DNA of 29,328 nt from Dehalococcoidia bacterium UBA6495 (GCA_002435305.1 DJMH01000040.1:1-29328); one strand, 5' to 3'; positions 15,278-24,050 are shown, numbered from the stretch's first letter. The notes: generated by a model from the letters alone, not told the origin. Numbers and translations: made by a program.

Positions 15278-15309
15278 ATAAGGGCTAAGACTTTATCCTC
15301 AGCCCTTAT
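15278..15309 (-). other. Intergenic hairpin between dehydrogenase and propeller genes
   Basis: ATAAGGGCT (15278-15286) and AGCCCTTAT (15301-15309) form a perfect 9-bp stem with a 14-nt loop. It lies 7 bases after the dehydrogenase stop and just upstream of the propeller ribosome site. No T-run follows on the minus strand, so an RNA stability or partial attenuation element is more likely than a full terminator. Confidence 0.55.
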
Positions 15310-15315
15310 CCTGGG

Positions 15316-16467
15316 TTAGGGATGAAGTATTACTTTGGTATATCCATCCACTCTTTGATCGAATTTTTGGTAAGCGTCGGGAGCCTCGTCAATGGAAACT
15401 TCATGCGAGACGACAAACCCGGGGTTTGCTTTCCCAGCGATGATTAAATCCCTCAGGTAGGCATTATATTTCTTAACGTTACATTGGCCCGTTCCTAGGC
15501 GCAAACCCTTTTCAAACAATTTTCCAAAATTCAGCAACAATGCTCCTGATTTGGCGGATTCGTCTACTCCACCCGGATCTGACGGCACATATAATCCTGG
15601 TATACCCATCATCCCTGTAGGTTTAACCACATCTATCATTTGATTCAGCACCACATTCGGAATCTCCTCCTGCTCTCCACCGGCAGCTGATGAGCCTTGG
15701 GCAGCTGCTTGGTAGCCAACAGCGTCAATGCCTTTATCCACTCCTGTGTCGTTCCTTATATCTCTTATCTGTTCGACAGGATTTCCTTCATCAAAGTTAA
15801 TGGGAATAGCCCCCACGCTGGCAGCTTTGTCTAATCTCTCCTGAACATGGTCTATACAATAAACTTCAGCGGCACCTCTTATTACAGAACTATAAGCAGC
15901 CATTAGCCCTACTGGCCCGGCACCAAAGACGGCTACACTTTCCCCCGGGCTGACATCTGCAAGTTCTGCCCCGTGGTACCCAGTAGGGAATATGTCAGCA
16001 AGCAATGAGAAGTCCGCCTCGAATTCATCTCCTTTGGGAAGTGGCAAGCAATTGAAATCAGCAAAAGGTACTTGCATATATTCAGCCTGTCCTCCCACCC
16101 AGGGGCCCATCGCAACATACCCATATGCACCGCCGGCAAATCCAGGGTTTACTGTTGTGCAAAACCCTGTGAATCCTCGTTGACAGTTTTTACAAAATCC
16201 ACAAGCAACGTTGAACGGCATTACAACCCTATCACCGACAGATAAATTTTTGACTGCGTTACCTATTTCCTGAATAACTCCCATGTTTTCGTGGCCAAAC
16301 ACGATTCCGGGCTCCGCGGCTGTACGACCCTCATACATATGCAGGTCCGAGCCACAAATGCAACTTGATGTAATTTTAACAATCACATCATTCGGGTGCT
16401 TAATCTTGGGATCATCCACAGTCTCTACAGCTACCTCAAACGGTTTTTTATAAACAACGGCTTTCAC
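15316..16467 (-). CDS. Zinc-dependent dehydrogenase, glutathione-independent formaldehyde dehydrogenase-like
   Basis: A 383-residue medium-chain dehydrogenase. The start is GTG at 16467 with AAGGAGG nine bases upstream. Catalytic zinc ligands: Cys38 (I-C-G-S-D), His59 with Glu60 (F-G-H-E), and Asp158 (L-A-D-I-F-P-T-G). Structural zinc is held by Cys89, 92, 95 and 103. The NAD site is V-F-G-A-G-P-V-G at 180-187. The Asp ligand, the loop with V-V-L-N-Q-M-I-D-V-V and the length match the Pseudomonas formaldehyde dehydrogenase (FDH/PFDH) branch, which oxidises formaldehyde or other aldehydes and alcohols with tightly bound NAD. A specific substrate cannot be assigned. It leads the operon with the two PAL-like propellers and the methyltransferase, so its aldehyde substrate may be linked to theirs. 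Confidence 0.9.
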   Translation of the reverse strand: MKAVVYKKPFEVAVETVDDPKIKHPNDVIVKITSSCICGSDLHMYEGRTAAEPGIVFGHENMGVIQEIGNAVKNLSVGDRVVMPFNVACGFCKNCQRGFTGFCTTVNPGFAGGAYGYVAMGPWVGGQAEYMQVPFADFNCLPLPKGDEFEADFSLLADIFPTGYHGAELADVSPGESVAVFGAGPVGLMAAYSSVIRGAAEVYCIDHVQERLDKAASVGAIPINFDEGNPVEQIRDIRNDTGVDKGIDAVGYQAAAQGSSAAGGEQEEIPNVVLNQMIDVVKPTGMMGIPGLYVPSDPGGVDESAKSGALLLNFGKLFEKGLRLGTGQCNVKKYNAYLRDLIIAGKANPGFVVSHEVSIDEAPDAYQKFDQRVDGYTKVILHP

Positions 16468-16517
16468 TATCTTTCGCCTCCTTGTTTTATACGACTAATC
16501 TACTCAGAACAGCGCAC

Positions 16518-16546
16518 ATACTATTATTAATATAGGGCTCTGACAA
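16518..16546 (-). promoter_or_regulatory. Candidate sigma-70 promoter for the dehydrogenase operon
   Basis: On the minus strand TTGTCA (16546-16541) and TAGTAT (16523-16518) are separated by 17 bases. The predicted transcript start is about 44 bases before the GTG at 16467. The -35 is 5/6 and the -10 is 4/6 by eye. Confidence 0.45.
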
Positions 16547-16658
16547 ATCGCAATATGTAATAAAACATGAGGAACTATGCCTTAATATCTTCAATTACGG
16601 TTGCGGAATGTTATTATTCGTGACGATACCCAAATTGTGATCGGTTGACGGCAACATA

Positions 16659-17657
16659 ATGAAGTATTTGAGAACCATAGGATTTAATTCAAACCAACCC
16701 ATCGGTCGCGGATTCAACTACCCCTACGACATTGCATTTAGCCAAGATAATCGAATCTTTGTCCTCAACCGTATGGGAGGTCATAATTCAGCCGGCATCA
16801 GAATCCAAATTTGCACCTATGACGAAGATTGGCTAGGGGAATTTGCAACCGGACCCGGCAAAGGGGACAGTCAATTTGTCATCCCTGTATGTATGTCTTT
16901 CAACAGCAAAGACATGCTATATGTCACCGACGAATCCCTCAATGATATAAAGATATTTGATAGCCAAGGCCAATACATAACCAAATGGACTGACAATTCC
17001 AAAGGGCCGCGAAAATTTGAAGGCCCTAGCGGCATTACTCACGGATCTGACGATTCTGTGTACATAGTGGAGCAGTATGCAGGTAAAATCAGTAAATTCA
17101 CGGAAAATGGTCAGTTTATTTCATCATGGGGCGTGCCCGGAGATGGAAATGGAGAGTTCAATTTACCGTGGGGAATTACAATAGACCGTTTTCAAAATTT
17201 ATATGTTGCAGATTGGGGTAACGACCGAATTCAAAAATTTACTGAAGATGGCGAATTTATAGCTTCCTACGGAGAGTCTGGATTTGGCGACGGTCAGCTT
17301 AACAAACCGAGCTCTGTTGCAGTCGATAGTAAAGGATTCATCCACGTGGCCGATTGGGGCAATGAAAGAGTACAGGTTCTAAATCCTAATGGGGAATTCC
17401 ATCAGATGTTAGAAGGCGAGGCCACCCTCTCCAAATGGGCCGAAGAATGGCTCGAAGTTAATCTAGATGAATATGAACTAAGAAAAGAATCTGATTTGCT
17501 TGTCAAGGAACTCCCAAGCCATCTTCAATCCCCGTACCATAAGGCTTCTCAGTCAGAACCTAATTTTTGGGGACCTGTTTCTGTAAAAATAGATTCGGAT
17601 GACAGACTTTATGTGACTGAACACAGCAGGCATAGAATACAAATCTACCAGCAATAG
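16659..17657 (+). CDS. NHL-repeat beta-propeller protein
   Basis: A 332-residue protein with ATG at 16659; no clear ribosome site. NHL blades are regular: N-Y-P-Y-D-I-A-F, then G-P-S-G-I-T-H, F-N-L-P-W-G-I-T-I-D-R, and N-K-P-S-S-V-A-V-D, each followed by L-Y-V-A-D-W-G-N-(D/E)-R-(I/V)-Q. Unlike the other three NHL proteins here, the P-H-G histidines and the D-G-Y tyrosine are absent (P-W-G, P-S-S instead), so it is probably a plain scaffold or ligand-binding propeller. There is no signal peptide. A 60-residue insert (about 250-310) with charged helices interrupts the last blade. It is transcribed divergently from the dehydrogenase operon and is followed after 45 nt by a DUF1800 gene, probably in one transcript. 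Confidence 0.8.
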   Translation: MKYLRTIGFNSNQPIGRGFNYPYDIAFSQDNRIFVLNRMGGHNSAGIRIQICTYDEDWLGEFATGPGKGDSQFVIPVCMSFNSKDMLYVTDESLNDIKIFDSQGQYITKWTDNSKGPRKFEGPSGITHGSDDSVYIVEQYAGKISKFTENGQFISSWGVPGDGNGEFNLPWGITIDRFQNLYVADWGNDRIQKFTEDGEFIASYGESGFGDGQLNKPSSVAVDSKGFIHVADWGNERVQVLNPNGEFHQMLEGEATLSKWAEEWLEVNLDEYELRKESDLLVKELPSHLQSPYHKASQSEPNFWGPVSVKIDSDDRLYVTEHSRHRIQIYQQ

Positions 17658-17702
17658 TTAAAACCCAATAGGTTCATATACAGAAACCATTAGAGGTAAA
17701 TA

Positions 17703-19121
17703 ATGGAATTAACCAACAGAGCGTTAGCAGCACATTTGTCAAGAAGGGCCGGATTTGGAGCGACTCCTGGAGAATTAGACAGTTACTGTGACATCGAGTA
17801 TGAACAACTGGTTGAAGAACTTATAAATAAGGTTGATTCATCCCATATATCCGATCATCTCATTTTCAGAAGACATGTAGATCTACACACGATGCAAGGC
17901 CACAACGCGGCATATTGGGCATATCGAATGATTTCGACCGACAATCCGTTTGTTGAAAAAATTGCTCTGTTTTGGCATGGCGTGTTCGCAACAGCAGAAA
18001 ATAAACTAAACAATATAGGATCATTGACCAATCAGGTTGATATGTTTAGGAGACATGGACTCGGTAAATATGACGATCTCCTCATAGAGTTATCTAGAGA
18101 TCCTGCAATGCTCATATGGCTTGACAATCATACCAATCACAAAGACTCCATTAATGAAAATTATGGTAGGGAAATCTTAGAGCTTTTCTCTATGGGAGTA
18201 GGAAACTACACAGAGGAGGACATTAAAGAATGTGCTCGAGCTTTTACCGGGTGGACAGTAAAAAATGGGGAATATCTGTCTATGATGGCGGTCAAGGACT
18301 CCATATGGCCCTATGGACGCATCCTATGGCACCACGAATATAGGGATTCTGATCACGATTCGGGTAAGAAAAAATTCTTAGGGGAAAATTCAAACTTCAA
18401 CGGTGATGGGGTAGTGGGGGTCATATGCAGGCAGCAGGCAACAGCAAATTTTATAGCTAGACATTTGTATAATTTTTTCGTTGCCGACGAAGTTCCGGTT
18501 CCGCAATGGTCTAGTACCCCTCCAAAGGATCCTGAGGCTGTAGATGTTCTTGCCAATGCATACATGGAATATGACCACGACATTAGGTCAATCATGCGAG
18601 TTCTGTTTAATTCTGATTTCTTCAAAAACTCTAGATTTAAAAGAGTTAAAAGCCCCGCCGAACTAATCATTGGAACTCTGAGAAACACCGGAGAATACCA
18701 AGTACCCGAAGGTGGTGAAACTGGCATATATACTGTCATGGAAGAGTCAGGTTACATGGGCCAGAAACTGTTAGATCCACCGTCAGTGGAAGGTTGGCAT
18801 ACTGGAGAAGAATGGATCACAAGCGGATCATTGGTAGACAGAGTCAATTTCGCTACCAGCCATATAGGGGATGATTCCAAACCTGGTGTCAAAAACCTGA
18901 TAAGTAGGGTGAATGGCGAATATAAACAACCTATCGAGCTTGTAAACGCCTGTTTGGAAGTACTTGGAGGTGTGGAGATTGAGCCAGATACATATCAAAA
19001 ACTTGAAGAAGTAGCCTCTGCGGGTTTGGGGGAATCAAACGCCTCCCAAGGGGTATCATCTGATCTGATTATTGAAATATTTCAGTTGATAGTTTCTAGC
19101 CGAGAATTCCAGCGGTGCTAG
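17703..19121 (+). CDS. DUF1800 domain protein
   Basis: A 472-residue protein with ATG at 17703, preceded by AGAGG. The DUF1800 signature is easy to see: A-A-H-L-S-R-R-A-G-F-G at the N-terminus, F-W-H-G-V-F-A near residue 90, Y-G-R-E-I-L-E-L-F-S-M-G-V-G near 150-163, A-R-A-F-T-G-W near 176, W-H-H-E-Y and K-K-F-L-G near 210-225, and P-P-S-V-E-G-W near 360. This family is widespread but its function is unknown; it is commonly encoded next to a DUF1501 protein and exported by the Tat route. Here no DUF1501 gene is next to it and the N-terminus has no signal peptide, so the protein seems cytosolic. The partner is an NHL propeller just upstream. The end lies 13 nt from the convergent GMP reductase gene. 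Confidence 0.88.
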   Translation: MELTNRALAAHLSRRAGFGATPGELDSYCDIEYEQLVEELINKVDSSHISDHLIFRRHVDLHTMQGHNAAYWAYRMISTDNPFVEKIALFWHGVFATAENKLNNIGSLTNQVDMFRRHGLGKYDDLLIELSRDPAMLIWLDNHTNHKDSINENYGREILELFSMGVGNYTEEDIKECARAFTGWTVKNGEYLSMMAVKDSIWPYGRILWHHEYRDSDHDSGKKKFLGENSNFNGDGVVGVICRQQATANFIARHLYNFFVADEVPVPQWSSTPPKDPEAVDVLANAYMEYDHDIRSIMRVLFNSDFFKNSRFKRVKSPAELIIGTLRNTGEYQVPEGGETGIYTVMEESGYMGQKLLDPPSVEGWHTGEEWITSGSLVDRVNFATSHIGDDSKPGVKNLISRVNGEYKQPIELVNACLEVLGGVEIEPDTYQKLEEVASAGLGESNASQGVSSDLIIEIFQLIVSSREFQRC

Positions 19122-19134
19122 ACCAGACATGAAA

Positions 19135-20181
19135 TTACTCGAAAAGGTTAAACACCTGGTTTTCCTGTTGAAGGACCTGTACAAAGGTGGCGCATTTCGG
19201 CATGTCCTTAATTTTTGTGGCCCCAATATAGGTACATGCTGATCGAACTCCTCCAATAATTTCTGTCATCGTATCCTCAACCTTCCCCTTATAAGGAATT
19301 TTGATTTCCTTTCCTTCTGCGCCACGGTATCCATCTTTTCGTGCTCCATGAATCTCCATGGCCCTATCAGAACCCATTCCGTAAAACTCCATCTTGCCGT
19401 CTAAAATAGCAATCTCAGATTCTTCATGGCCTGCCAACATACCTCCCAACATAACAAAATCGGCCCCGGCCCCGAAAGCCTTAGCGACATCTCCCGGGTA
19501 TACACAACCACCATCTGCAATTACCTGGCCGCCAACACCATGAGCGGCATCCGCACATTCAATAATTCCAGAGAGTTGAGGAATTCCCACGCCGGTCATT
19601 AATCGTGTAGTACATACAGAACCCGGCCCTATTCCACATTTGACTATATCAGCGCCCCGCAAGATAAGCTCTTCAGTCATTTCCGCAGTAATTACGTTTC
19701 CTGCTATTATGGTCTGTTCTGGAAAATCCTCCCTCATTTGGGCCACAAAATCCACAAAATTTTCGTGATATCCATTAGCTACATCGATAGTTATAAACGG
19801 GATTTCCGGGTATTTTTCAAGGACAACCTTGAGAGTTAAAAATTCGGGAGCATCCTCATCCCAAATTCTGTTGGTTCCAGTACAAATGGATACGTAATTC
19901 AGGTCTAGCCCACTGGCAACAGCATTATCCCAGTCCTCTGGCTCGTAATGTTTTCTTAGGACGGTCAACATTTTGTAATTCTGGAGAATTTTGGCCATCG
20001 AAAAGGTACCAACACCGTCCATACTGGAAGCGATAATTGGAATACCTGTAAATTCTTTACCCGAATTTAAAAACTTAAACTCTCGTTCCATATCAACATC
20101 TTTTCTGGATGTTAGCTTGGAACGTTTCGGTTTCAATAAAACATCCTTGTAATCAAGCTTTAAATCGGATTCTATTCTCAT
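19135..20181 (-). CDS. guaC: GMP reductase
   Basis: A 348-residue protein with ATG at 20181, preceded by GGTGAT. It converts GMP to IMP and ammonia using NADPH, in purine salvage in the cytosol. It has the IMPDH/GMPR barrel with Y-K-D-V-L-L-K-P at 11-18, A-S-S-M-D at 51-55, the active loop G-I-G-P-G-S-V-C-T-T-R at 183-193 with Cys190, I-E-C-A-D-A-A-H-G, and D-G-G-C-V-Y-P-G-D-V-A-K-A-F-G-A-G-A-D-F. The length fits E. coli GuaC (347), and there is no CBS domain, which argues against IMP dehydrogenase (about 490 residues with CBS). It stands alone, convergent with the DUF1800 gene and divergent from the carboxyltransferase gene. Confidence 0.95.
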   Translation of the reverse strand: MRIESDLKLDYKDVLLKPKRSKLTSRKDVDMEREFKFLNSGKEFTGIPIIASSMDGVGTFSMAKILQNYKMLTVLRKHYEPEDWDNAVASGLDLNYVSICTGTNRIWDEDAPEFLTLKVVLEKYPEIPFITIDVANGYHENFVDFVAQMREDFPEQTIIAGNVITAEMTEELILRGADIVKCGIGPGSVCTTRLMTGVGIPQLSGIIECADAAHGVGGQVIADGGCVYPGDVAKAFGAGADFVMLGGMLAGHEESEIAILDGKMEFYGMGSDRAMEIHGARKDGYRGAEGKEIKIPYKGKVEDTMTEIIGGVRSACTYIGATKIKDMPKCATFVQVLQQENQVFNLFE

Positions 20182-20365
20182 TAGTTATCACCGTTAATCC
20201 ATTGTATTACTGCGAGCCTTTGCAGTAACTCGACAATCAATTCTAAACATACGACCGAATGAATAATAGGTCCTCTATTTTAACAATGATGGTGTGACAA
20301 GTTGTATGGTTTTAAAAACCCCTATAAAGTTTGCGAATCTGTAGCATCGTAAGGATCATCCGAAT

Positions 20366-21931
20366 ATGGTTTGGCAAGACGAGATAAATGAGCTCAACAA
20401 AAGACTGGAAATGGCCCAGGGAATGGGTGGTCAAGAAGGAATAGATCGGCAACATTCTAACGGCAAACTAACTGTCCGAGAACGCGTAGAAGCCATATCT
20501 GATCCCGGAACGTTTAAAGAATTATCGGCACTAGCAGGCAGTGCTCGATACGAAAACAACGAATTATTAGATTTCACGCCTTACCCTAGAGTGATAGGTA
20601 CAGCACATCTCGGTGGCATGCGAGTGATGCTAGATGGTGGCGACTTCACTGTTCGTGGCGGGGCAGGAGAGAGAGGCACTGGCAGTCAACCAAGTTCATT
20701 GAAATACGCCCTGCAATGGCGTATCCCGTTAGTTCGTTTACTTGATGCGGTAGGTGGCAGCGTAAGAACATTTGAGCAAATCGGGAGGACATATTTACCA
20801 GACGGAGGTGGGACTTCTAAAGCCGTTGATTTATTAAATGAAGTACCTGTCGTTTCTGCTGTATTGGGATCGGTGGCGGGATTACCTGCAATTGAAGCAT
20901 GTCTTTGCCATTTCAGCGTCATGGTCAAGGATACCAGTCAAGTTTTCGCAGGCGGACCTCCTGTGGTTAAGGCGGCTTTGGGCTATGACGTCACTAAAGA
21001 AGATCTAGGAGATCACAACAGTCAAGTTTTCAAGACCGGAGTAATCGACAACCTGGCAGAATCAGAAGAAGAAGCCTTCAAAATGATCCGTCAGTTTCTC
21101 AGCTATATGCCATCTAGTGTTTGGAAAAAACCAGGGCGTGTAGACACTCACGATGATCCACTTAGGAAGGAAGATGAACTTCTGTCAATTATTCCTCGAA
21201 GAAGTAAAAGAAAATATGACCCCTATAAGATATTGGAATATGTAATGGACCACGATTCATTTTTTGAGATCGCACCGTTTTACGGTCAATCCAAAATAAC
21301 CGGTTTAGCAAGAGTGAATGGATACCCAGTCGGAGTATTAATGAACAACCCAAATCAGTTAGGTGGCTCAACTAATGTCGCCTCTGGGGAAAAAACTATA
21401 AGATTGGTAGGCCTCTGCGAAACATTTCATTTGCCAATCGTTTCGTTCGTGGATGAACCAGGTTTCATGGTGGGACTCGATGCCCAAAATCAAGGGATAG
21501 TTAGGGCTGGGGCAAGACTAGTAATTGCAAATGCTCGAAGCCAGACACCATGGATAAGCTTTTATATAAGACAAGCATACGGTGTCGCGGGGCAGACAAA
21601 CCATCGCCCGTCAGGAATGTATCACAGATATGCATGGCCTTCCGCAAAATGGGGGTCAATGCATATTGAGGGAGGAGTATCCGCCGCGTATCGAAGAGAA
21701 ATAGCTGCCGCGGAGAACCCCGAACAAAGGAGACTGGATATTGAAGCACGCCTTCAAGCGATGGCATCTCCATTCAGAACCGCTGAGGACACCGGAGGAG
21801 AAAGCAGTTCACACGGCATTGACATAATAGACCCTAGAGATACAAGGCCTCTATTGTGTGATTTCGTCGACATGGCACAGGACATGCTAGATACCCAATT
21901 GGGCCCCCCCACTTCTCCTTATATTCCTTAG
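20366..21931 (+). CDS. Acyl-CoA carboxylase carboxyltransferase (beta) subunit family protein
   Basis: A 521-residue protein with ATG at 20366 and AAGGATC nine bases upstream. It has the two crotonase-like halves of biotin-dependent carboxyltransferases: an N-half with G-K-L-T-V-R-E-R-V and L-L-D-A-V-G-G-S-V (oxyanion loop), and a C-half with G-Y-P-V-G-V-L-M-N-N-P near 314-324, F-V-D-E-P-G-F-M-V-G near 363-372, Y-G-V-A-G near 405, and the ending I-D-P-R-D-T-R-P-L-L-C-D. In the family these move CO2 between biotin and an acyl-CoA such as propionyl-, acetyl- or methylcrotonyl-CoA. No biotin carboxylase or biotin carrier gene is nearby, so either these act in trans or the protein works in another reaction. 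About 290 nt after it (21932-22224) I see no gene or terminator. Confidence 0.88.
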   Translation: MVWQDEINELNKRLEMAQGMGGQEGIDRQHSNGKLTVRERVEAISDPGTFKELSALAGSARYENNELLDFTPYPRVIGTAHLGGMRVMLDGGDFTVRGGAGERGTGSQPSSLKYALQWRIPLVRLLDAVGGSVRTFEQIGRTYLPDGGGTSKAVDLLNEVPVVSAVLGSVAGLPAIEACLCHFSVMVKDTSQVFAGGPPVVKAALGYDVTKEDLGDHNSQVFKTGVIDNLAESEEEAFKMIRQFLSYMPSSVWKKPGRVDTHDDPLRKEDELLSIIPRRSKRKYDPYKILEYVMDHDSFFEIAPFYGQSKITGLARVNGYPVGVLMNNPNQLGGSTNVASGEKTIRLVGLCETFHLPIVSFVDEPGFMVGLDAQNQGIVRAGARLVIANARSQTPWISFYIRQAYGVAGQTNHRPSGMYHRYAWPSAKWGSMHIEGGVSAAYRREIAAAENPEQRRLDIEARLQAMASPFRTAEDTGGESSSHGIDIIDPRDTRPLLCDFVDMAQDMLDTQLGPPTSPYIP

Positions 21932-22224
21932 TCTACCTAGCATCCAATACGTCTCAGGCCATATAAACAGACAAGCTGTCACAAGTAAAATACCTAATAA
22001 GCAGTCCACGAGTATTCCGCCCAGACTTGTAAACAATCAGGGGTCCAAAGGTACCGGTAATTTCTTAATTTAAAGCGACTGAAAATTCTGGTGAGATAGG
22101 GTCTTTTTGTGGTTATCATCTGTAAATTGGTACGAATATCTGGAAATAGAACCGGCAAATATATACCCTTGCACCAATAAATGCCCCCGATCTGAGAATA
22201 TGAATTGAACGCTAGGAGCCATAA

Positions 22225-23223
22225 ATGGGACAGAGCATAAGTCCAGATGACGCCAGATTAAAGTGGAAAGGTACGGTTTCAAAAGAAGTCACCGATGACG
22301 GAGTTATGCCGTGGAGAATACCGTACACTCAGAAGGATCTATTCGCATGGCAGCTTGTAGAACGTGCCGCCATGCCAGCCGGAGTTTGCCTTGAATTTGT
22401 AAGCAATACCCCATATCTTGAAATATTTTGCGATCCTGTGGCTGATAGAAGCCCTATCGATGTATTTTGCAATGGAGTACTACATTCAACAATAGAAACT
22501 GCAAACTTAGACTTTCTGCTGTTGGAAAATTTCGACCCTACCAATAACGCTTTACAAATTTGGTTGCCCCAGCACGGGGAATTTAGGATTAAAAAATTTG
22601 TGATAGATGACGAATCCATTTTAACCAAATCCGAAAATCAGCAAAATAGAAAATGGATCACATATGGGAGTTCAATTACCCAATGCAGAGACGCTGATTC
22701 TCCTAGTCAGACCTGGCCGGCATTAGTCGCTCGAAAAAACAACCTGGATTTAACCTGTATGGGATATGGCGGACAATGCCATTTAGACCCTATGGTTGCC
22801 CTTACAATCCGCGATCTTCCCTCAGATATAATCTCCCTTTGCCTAGGTATAAACATATATGGGGCATCTTCATTGAATGAACGTACATTTCAACCAGGTA
22901 TTCTGGGCTTCGTTCAAATTTTGCGTGAAAAACATATGGATATTCCTATCATAGTAATGTCCCCGATATATTCGCCAGATCGAGAAGAAAATCCTAACGA
23001 GGTAGGCATGACCCTTCAAATGATGAGAAGTGAAATAAAAAACTCTGTTGATATTTTGAAAAGTTTGGGAGATGTGAATATCCACTATATAGATGGTTTG
23101 GCTGTATTCGATAAACAATATGAGACTTTGCTACCTGACAAACTACATCCAAATAATGAAGGCTATTCAATTATGGCCAATAATATATCGAATTTCCTAG
23201 CGCCACATTTATGCTTTGAATGA
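22225..23223 (+). CDS. SGNH/GDSL-type hydrolase with N-terminal jelly-roll-like domain
   Basis: A 332-residue protein with ATG at 22225 and TAGGAG seven bases upstream. The C-terminal SGNH domain shows block I Y-G-S-S-I-T with nucleophile Ser150, block II G-Y-G-G with Gly183, block III L-G-I-N with Asn210, and block V D-K-L-H-P-N-N-E-G-Y with Asp305 and His308. All four family residues are present, so it should be active as an esterase or lipase-like enzyme. The first about 140 residues are beta-rich, like the carbohydrate-esterase N-terminal domain of some SGNH proteins. There is no signal peptide, so action inside the cell is likely. It begins a plus-strand run with SDR, DCC and DUF2071 genes; ester or acyl groups of a small metabolite are the probable targets. 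Confidence 0.88.
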   Translation: MGQSISPDDARLKWKGTVSKEVTDDGVMPWRIPYTQKDLFAWQLVERAAMPAGVCLEFVSNTPYLEIFCDPVADRSPIDVFCNGVLHSTIETANLDFLLLENFDPTNNALQIWLPQHGEFRIKKFVIDDESILTKSENQQNRKWITYGSSITQCRDADSPSQTWPALVARKNNLDLTCMGYGGQCHLDPMVALTIRDLPSDIISLCLGINIYGASSLNERTFQPGILGFVQILREKHMDIPIIVMSPIYSPDREENPNEVGMTLQMMRSEIKNSVDILKSLGDVNIHYIDGLAVFDKQYETLLPDKLHPNNEGYSIMANNISNFLAPHLCFE

Positions 23224-23278
23224 TTAGTTCGTAATAAGAATCAACCTATGCAAAAGTAAGCTGAAGGGGAAAAATAAT

Positions 23279-24049
23279 ATGCGACTAAAAAACAAGGTTG
23301 CACTAATAAGTGGTGGAGCCAATGGTGTGAAAAATGAGTTAATGGGATTTGGTGGAGCCTGCGCGTGGAAATTTGTACGGGAAGGGGCAAAAGTGGTGAT
23401 TGCTGACATAGATACAGCCAACGGACAGAAAACCGTAGACCAAATAAAAGAGGGAAAGGGTCAGGTTGAATTTATAAAATTGGACGTGACGAAAGATTCA
23501 GACTGGAAAGCAGCAGTAGACTTTACAGTACATACCTTTGACCAACTAGACATTTTAGTTAACTGTGCTGGTACCTCATCAGTTGAGCGGGTGGAAGAAA
23601 CCACCGAAGATATCTGGGACGCCCAAATGGATGTGCACGCAAAAGGAGCATTCTTAGGTACCCAGGCTGTCATTCCAATAATGATCAAACAAGGACAAGG
23701 TTCAATAATTCACTTATCCTCCATAAATGGCCTGATTGGTAGCCAGAGTTCTACTGCATACCATGCTGCCAAAGGGGCAGTGAGACTTTTAGCAAAAAAT
23801 ACAGCTATGCAGTATGCAAAAGACGGAATAAGGGTGAACTCTGTTCATCCCGGCTATGCAGATACTCCACTCACGAAGCCTTTGTTCGCCAATGAAGATG
23901 CATTGGCCCTGAGACTTAATAAGGTTCCATTAGGTAGGATTGGGACGGCGGATGAAATTGCCAACGGAATAATATATTTAGCATCTGATGAGTCTTCTTT
24001 CGTTACCGGTTCAGAATTAGTCATAGACGGTGGAATGACCGCTCAGTAA
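23279..24049 (+). CDS. Short-chain dehydrogenase/reductase (SDR)
   Basis: A 256-residue protein with ATG at 23279 and a purine-rich ribosome site (AAGGGG). Catalytic Ser148, Tyr161 and Lys165 (Y-H-A-A-K) and the N-C-A-G motif at 95-98 are present, with P-G near 196 and the C-terminal S-E-L-V-I-D-G-G-M. The cofactor loop is odd: where classical SDRs have G-G-x-x-G-(I/L)-G, here G-G-A-N-G-V is followed by seven extra residues (K-N-E-L-M-G-F) before G-G-A-C-A. Asp43 and Asp45 after the second strand favour NAD over NADP. It oxidises or reduces an alcohol or ketone in the cytosol; substrate unknown. It lies between the SGNH hydrolase and DCC genes, in one operon. Confidence 0.9.
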   Translation: MRLKNKVALISGGANGVKNELMGFGGACAWKFVREGAKVVIADIDTANGQKTVDQIKEGKGQVEFIKLDVTKDSDWKAAVDFTVHTFDQLDILVNCAGTSSVERVEETTEDIWDAQMDVHAKGAFLGTQAVIPIMIKQGQGSIIHLSSINGLIGSQSSTAYHAAKGAVRLLAKNTAMQYAKDGIRVNSVHPGYADTPLTKPLFANEDALALRLNKVPLGRIGTADEIANGIIYLASDESSFVTGSELVIDGGMTAQ

Positions 24050-24050
24050 A

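Noticed and set aside
15278..15309. Intrinsic terminator after the dehydrogenase gene
   Set aside because: The stem is sound, but no T-run follows on the transcribed (minus) strand and the next operon gene begins at once.
18353..18739. A 128-codon open frame on the minus strand
   Set aside because: Antisense of the DUF1800 gene, no motifs, no promoter or ribosome site.
19135..20181. IMP dehydrogenase
   Set aside because: No CBS domain, length about 348 residues and the sequence around Cys190 and the D-G-G-C-V-Y-P-G-D loop follow GMP reductase.
21932..22224. Small gene in the spacer before the SGNH hydrolase (70 codons on the minus strand)
   Set aside because: It has no ribosome site or motif and overlaps the start of the SGNH gene.
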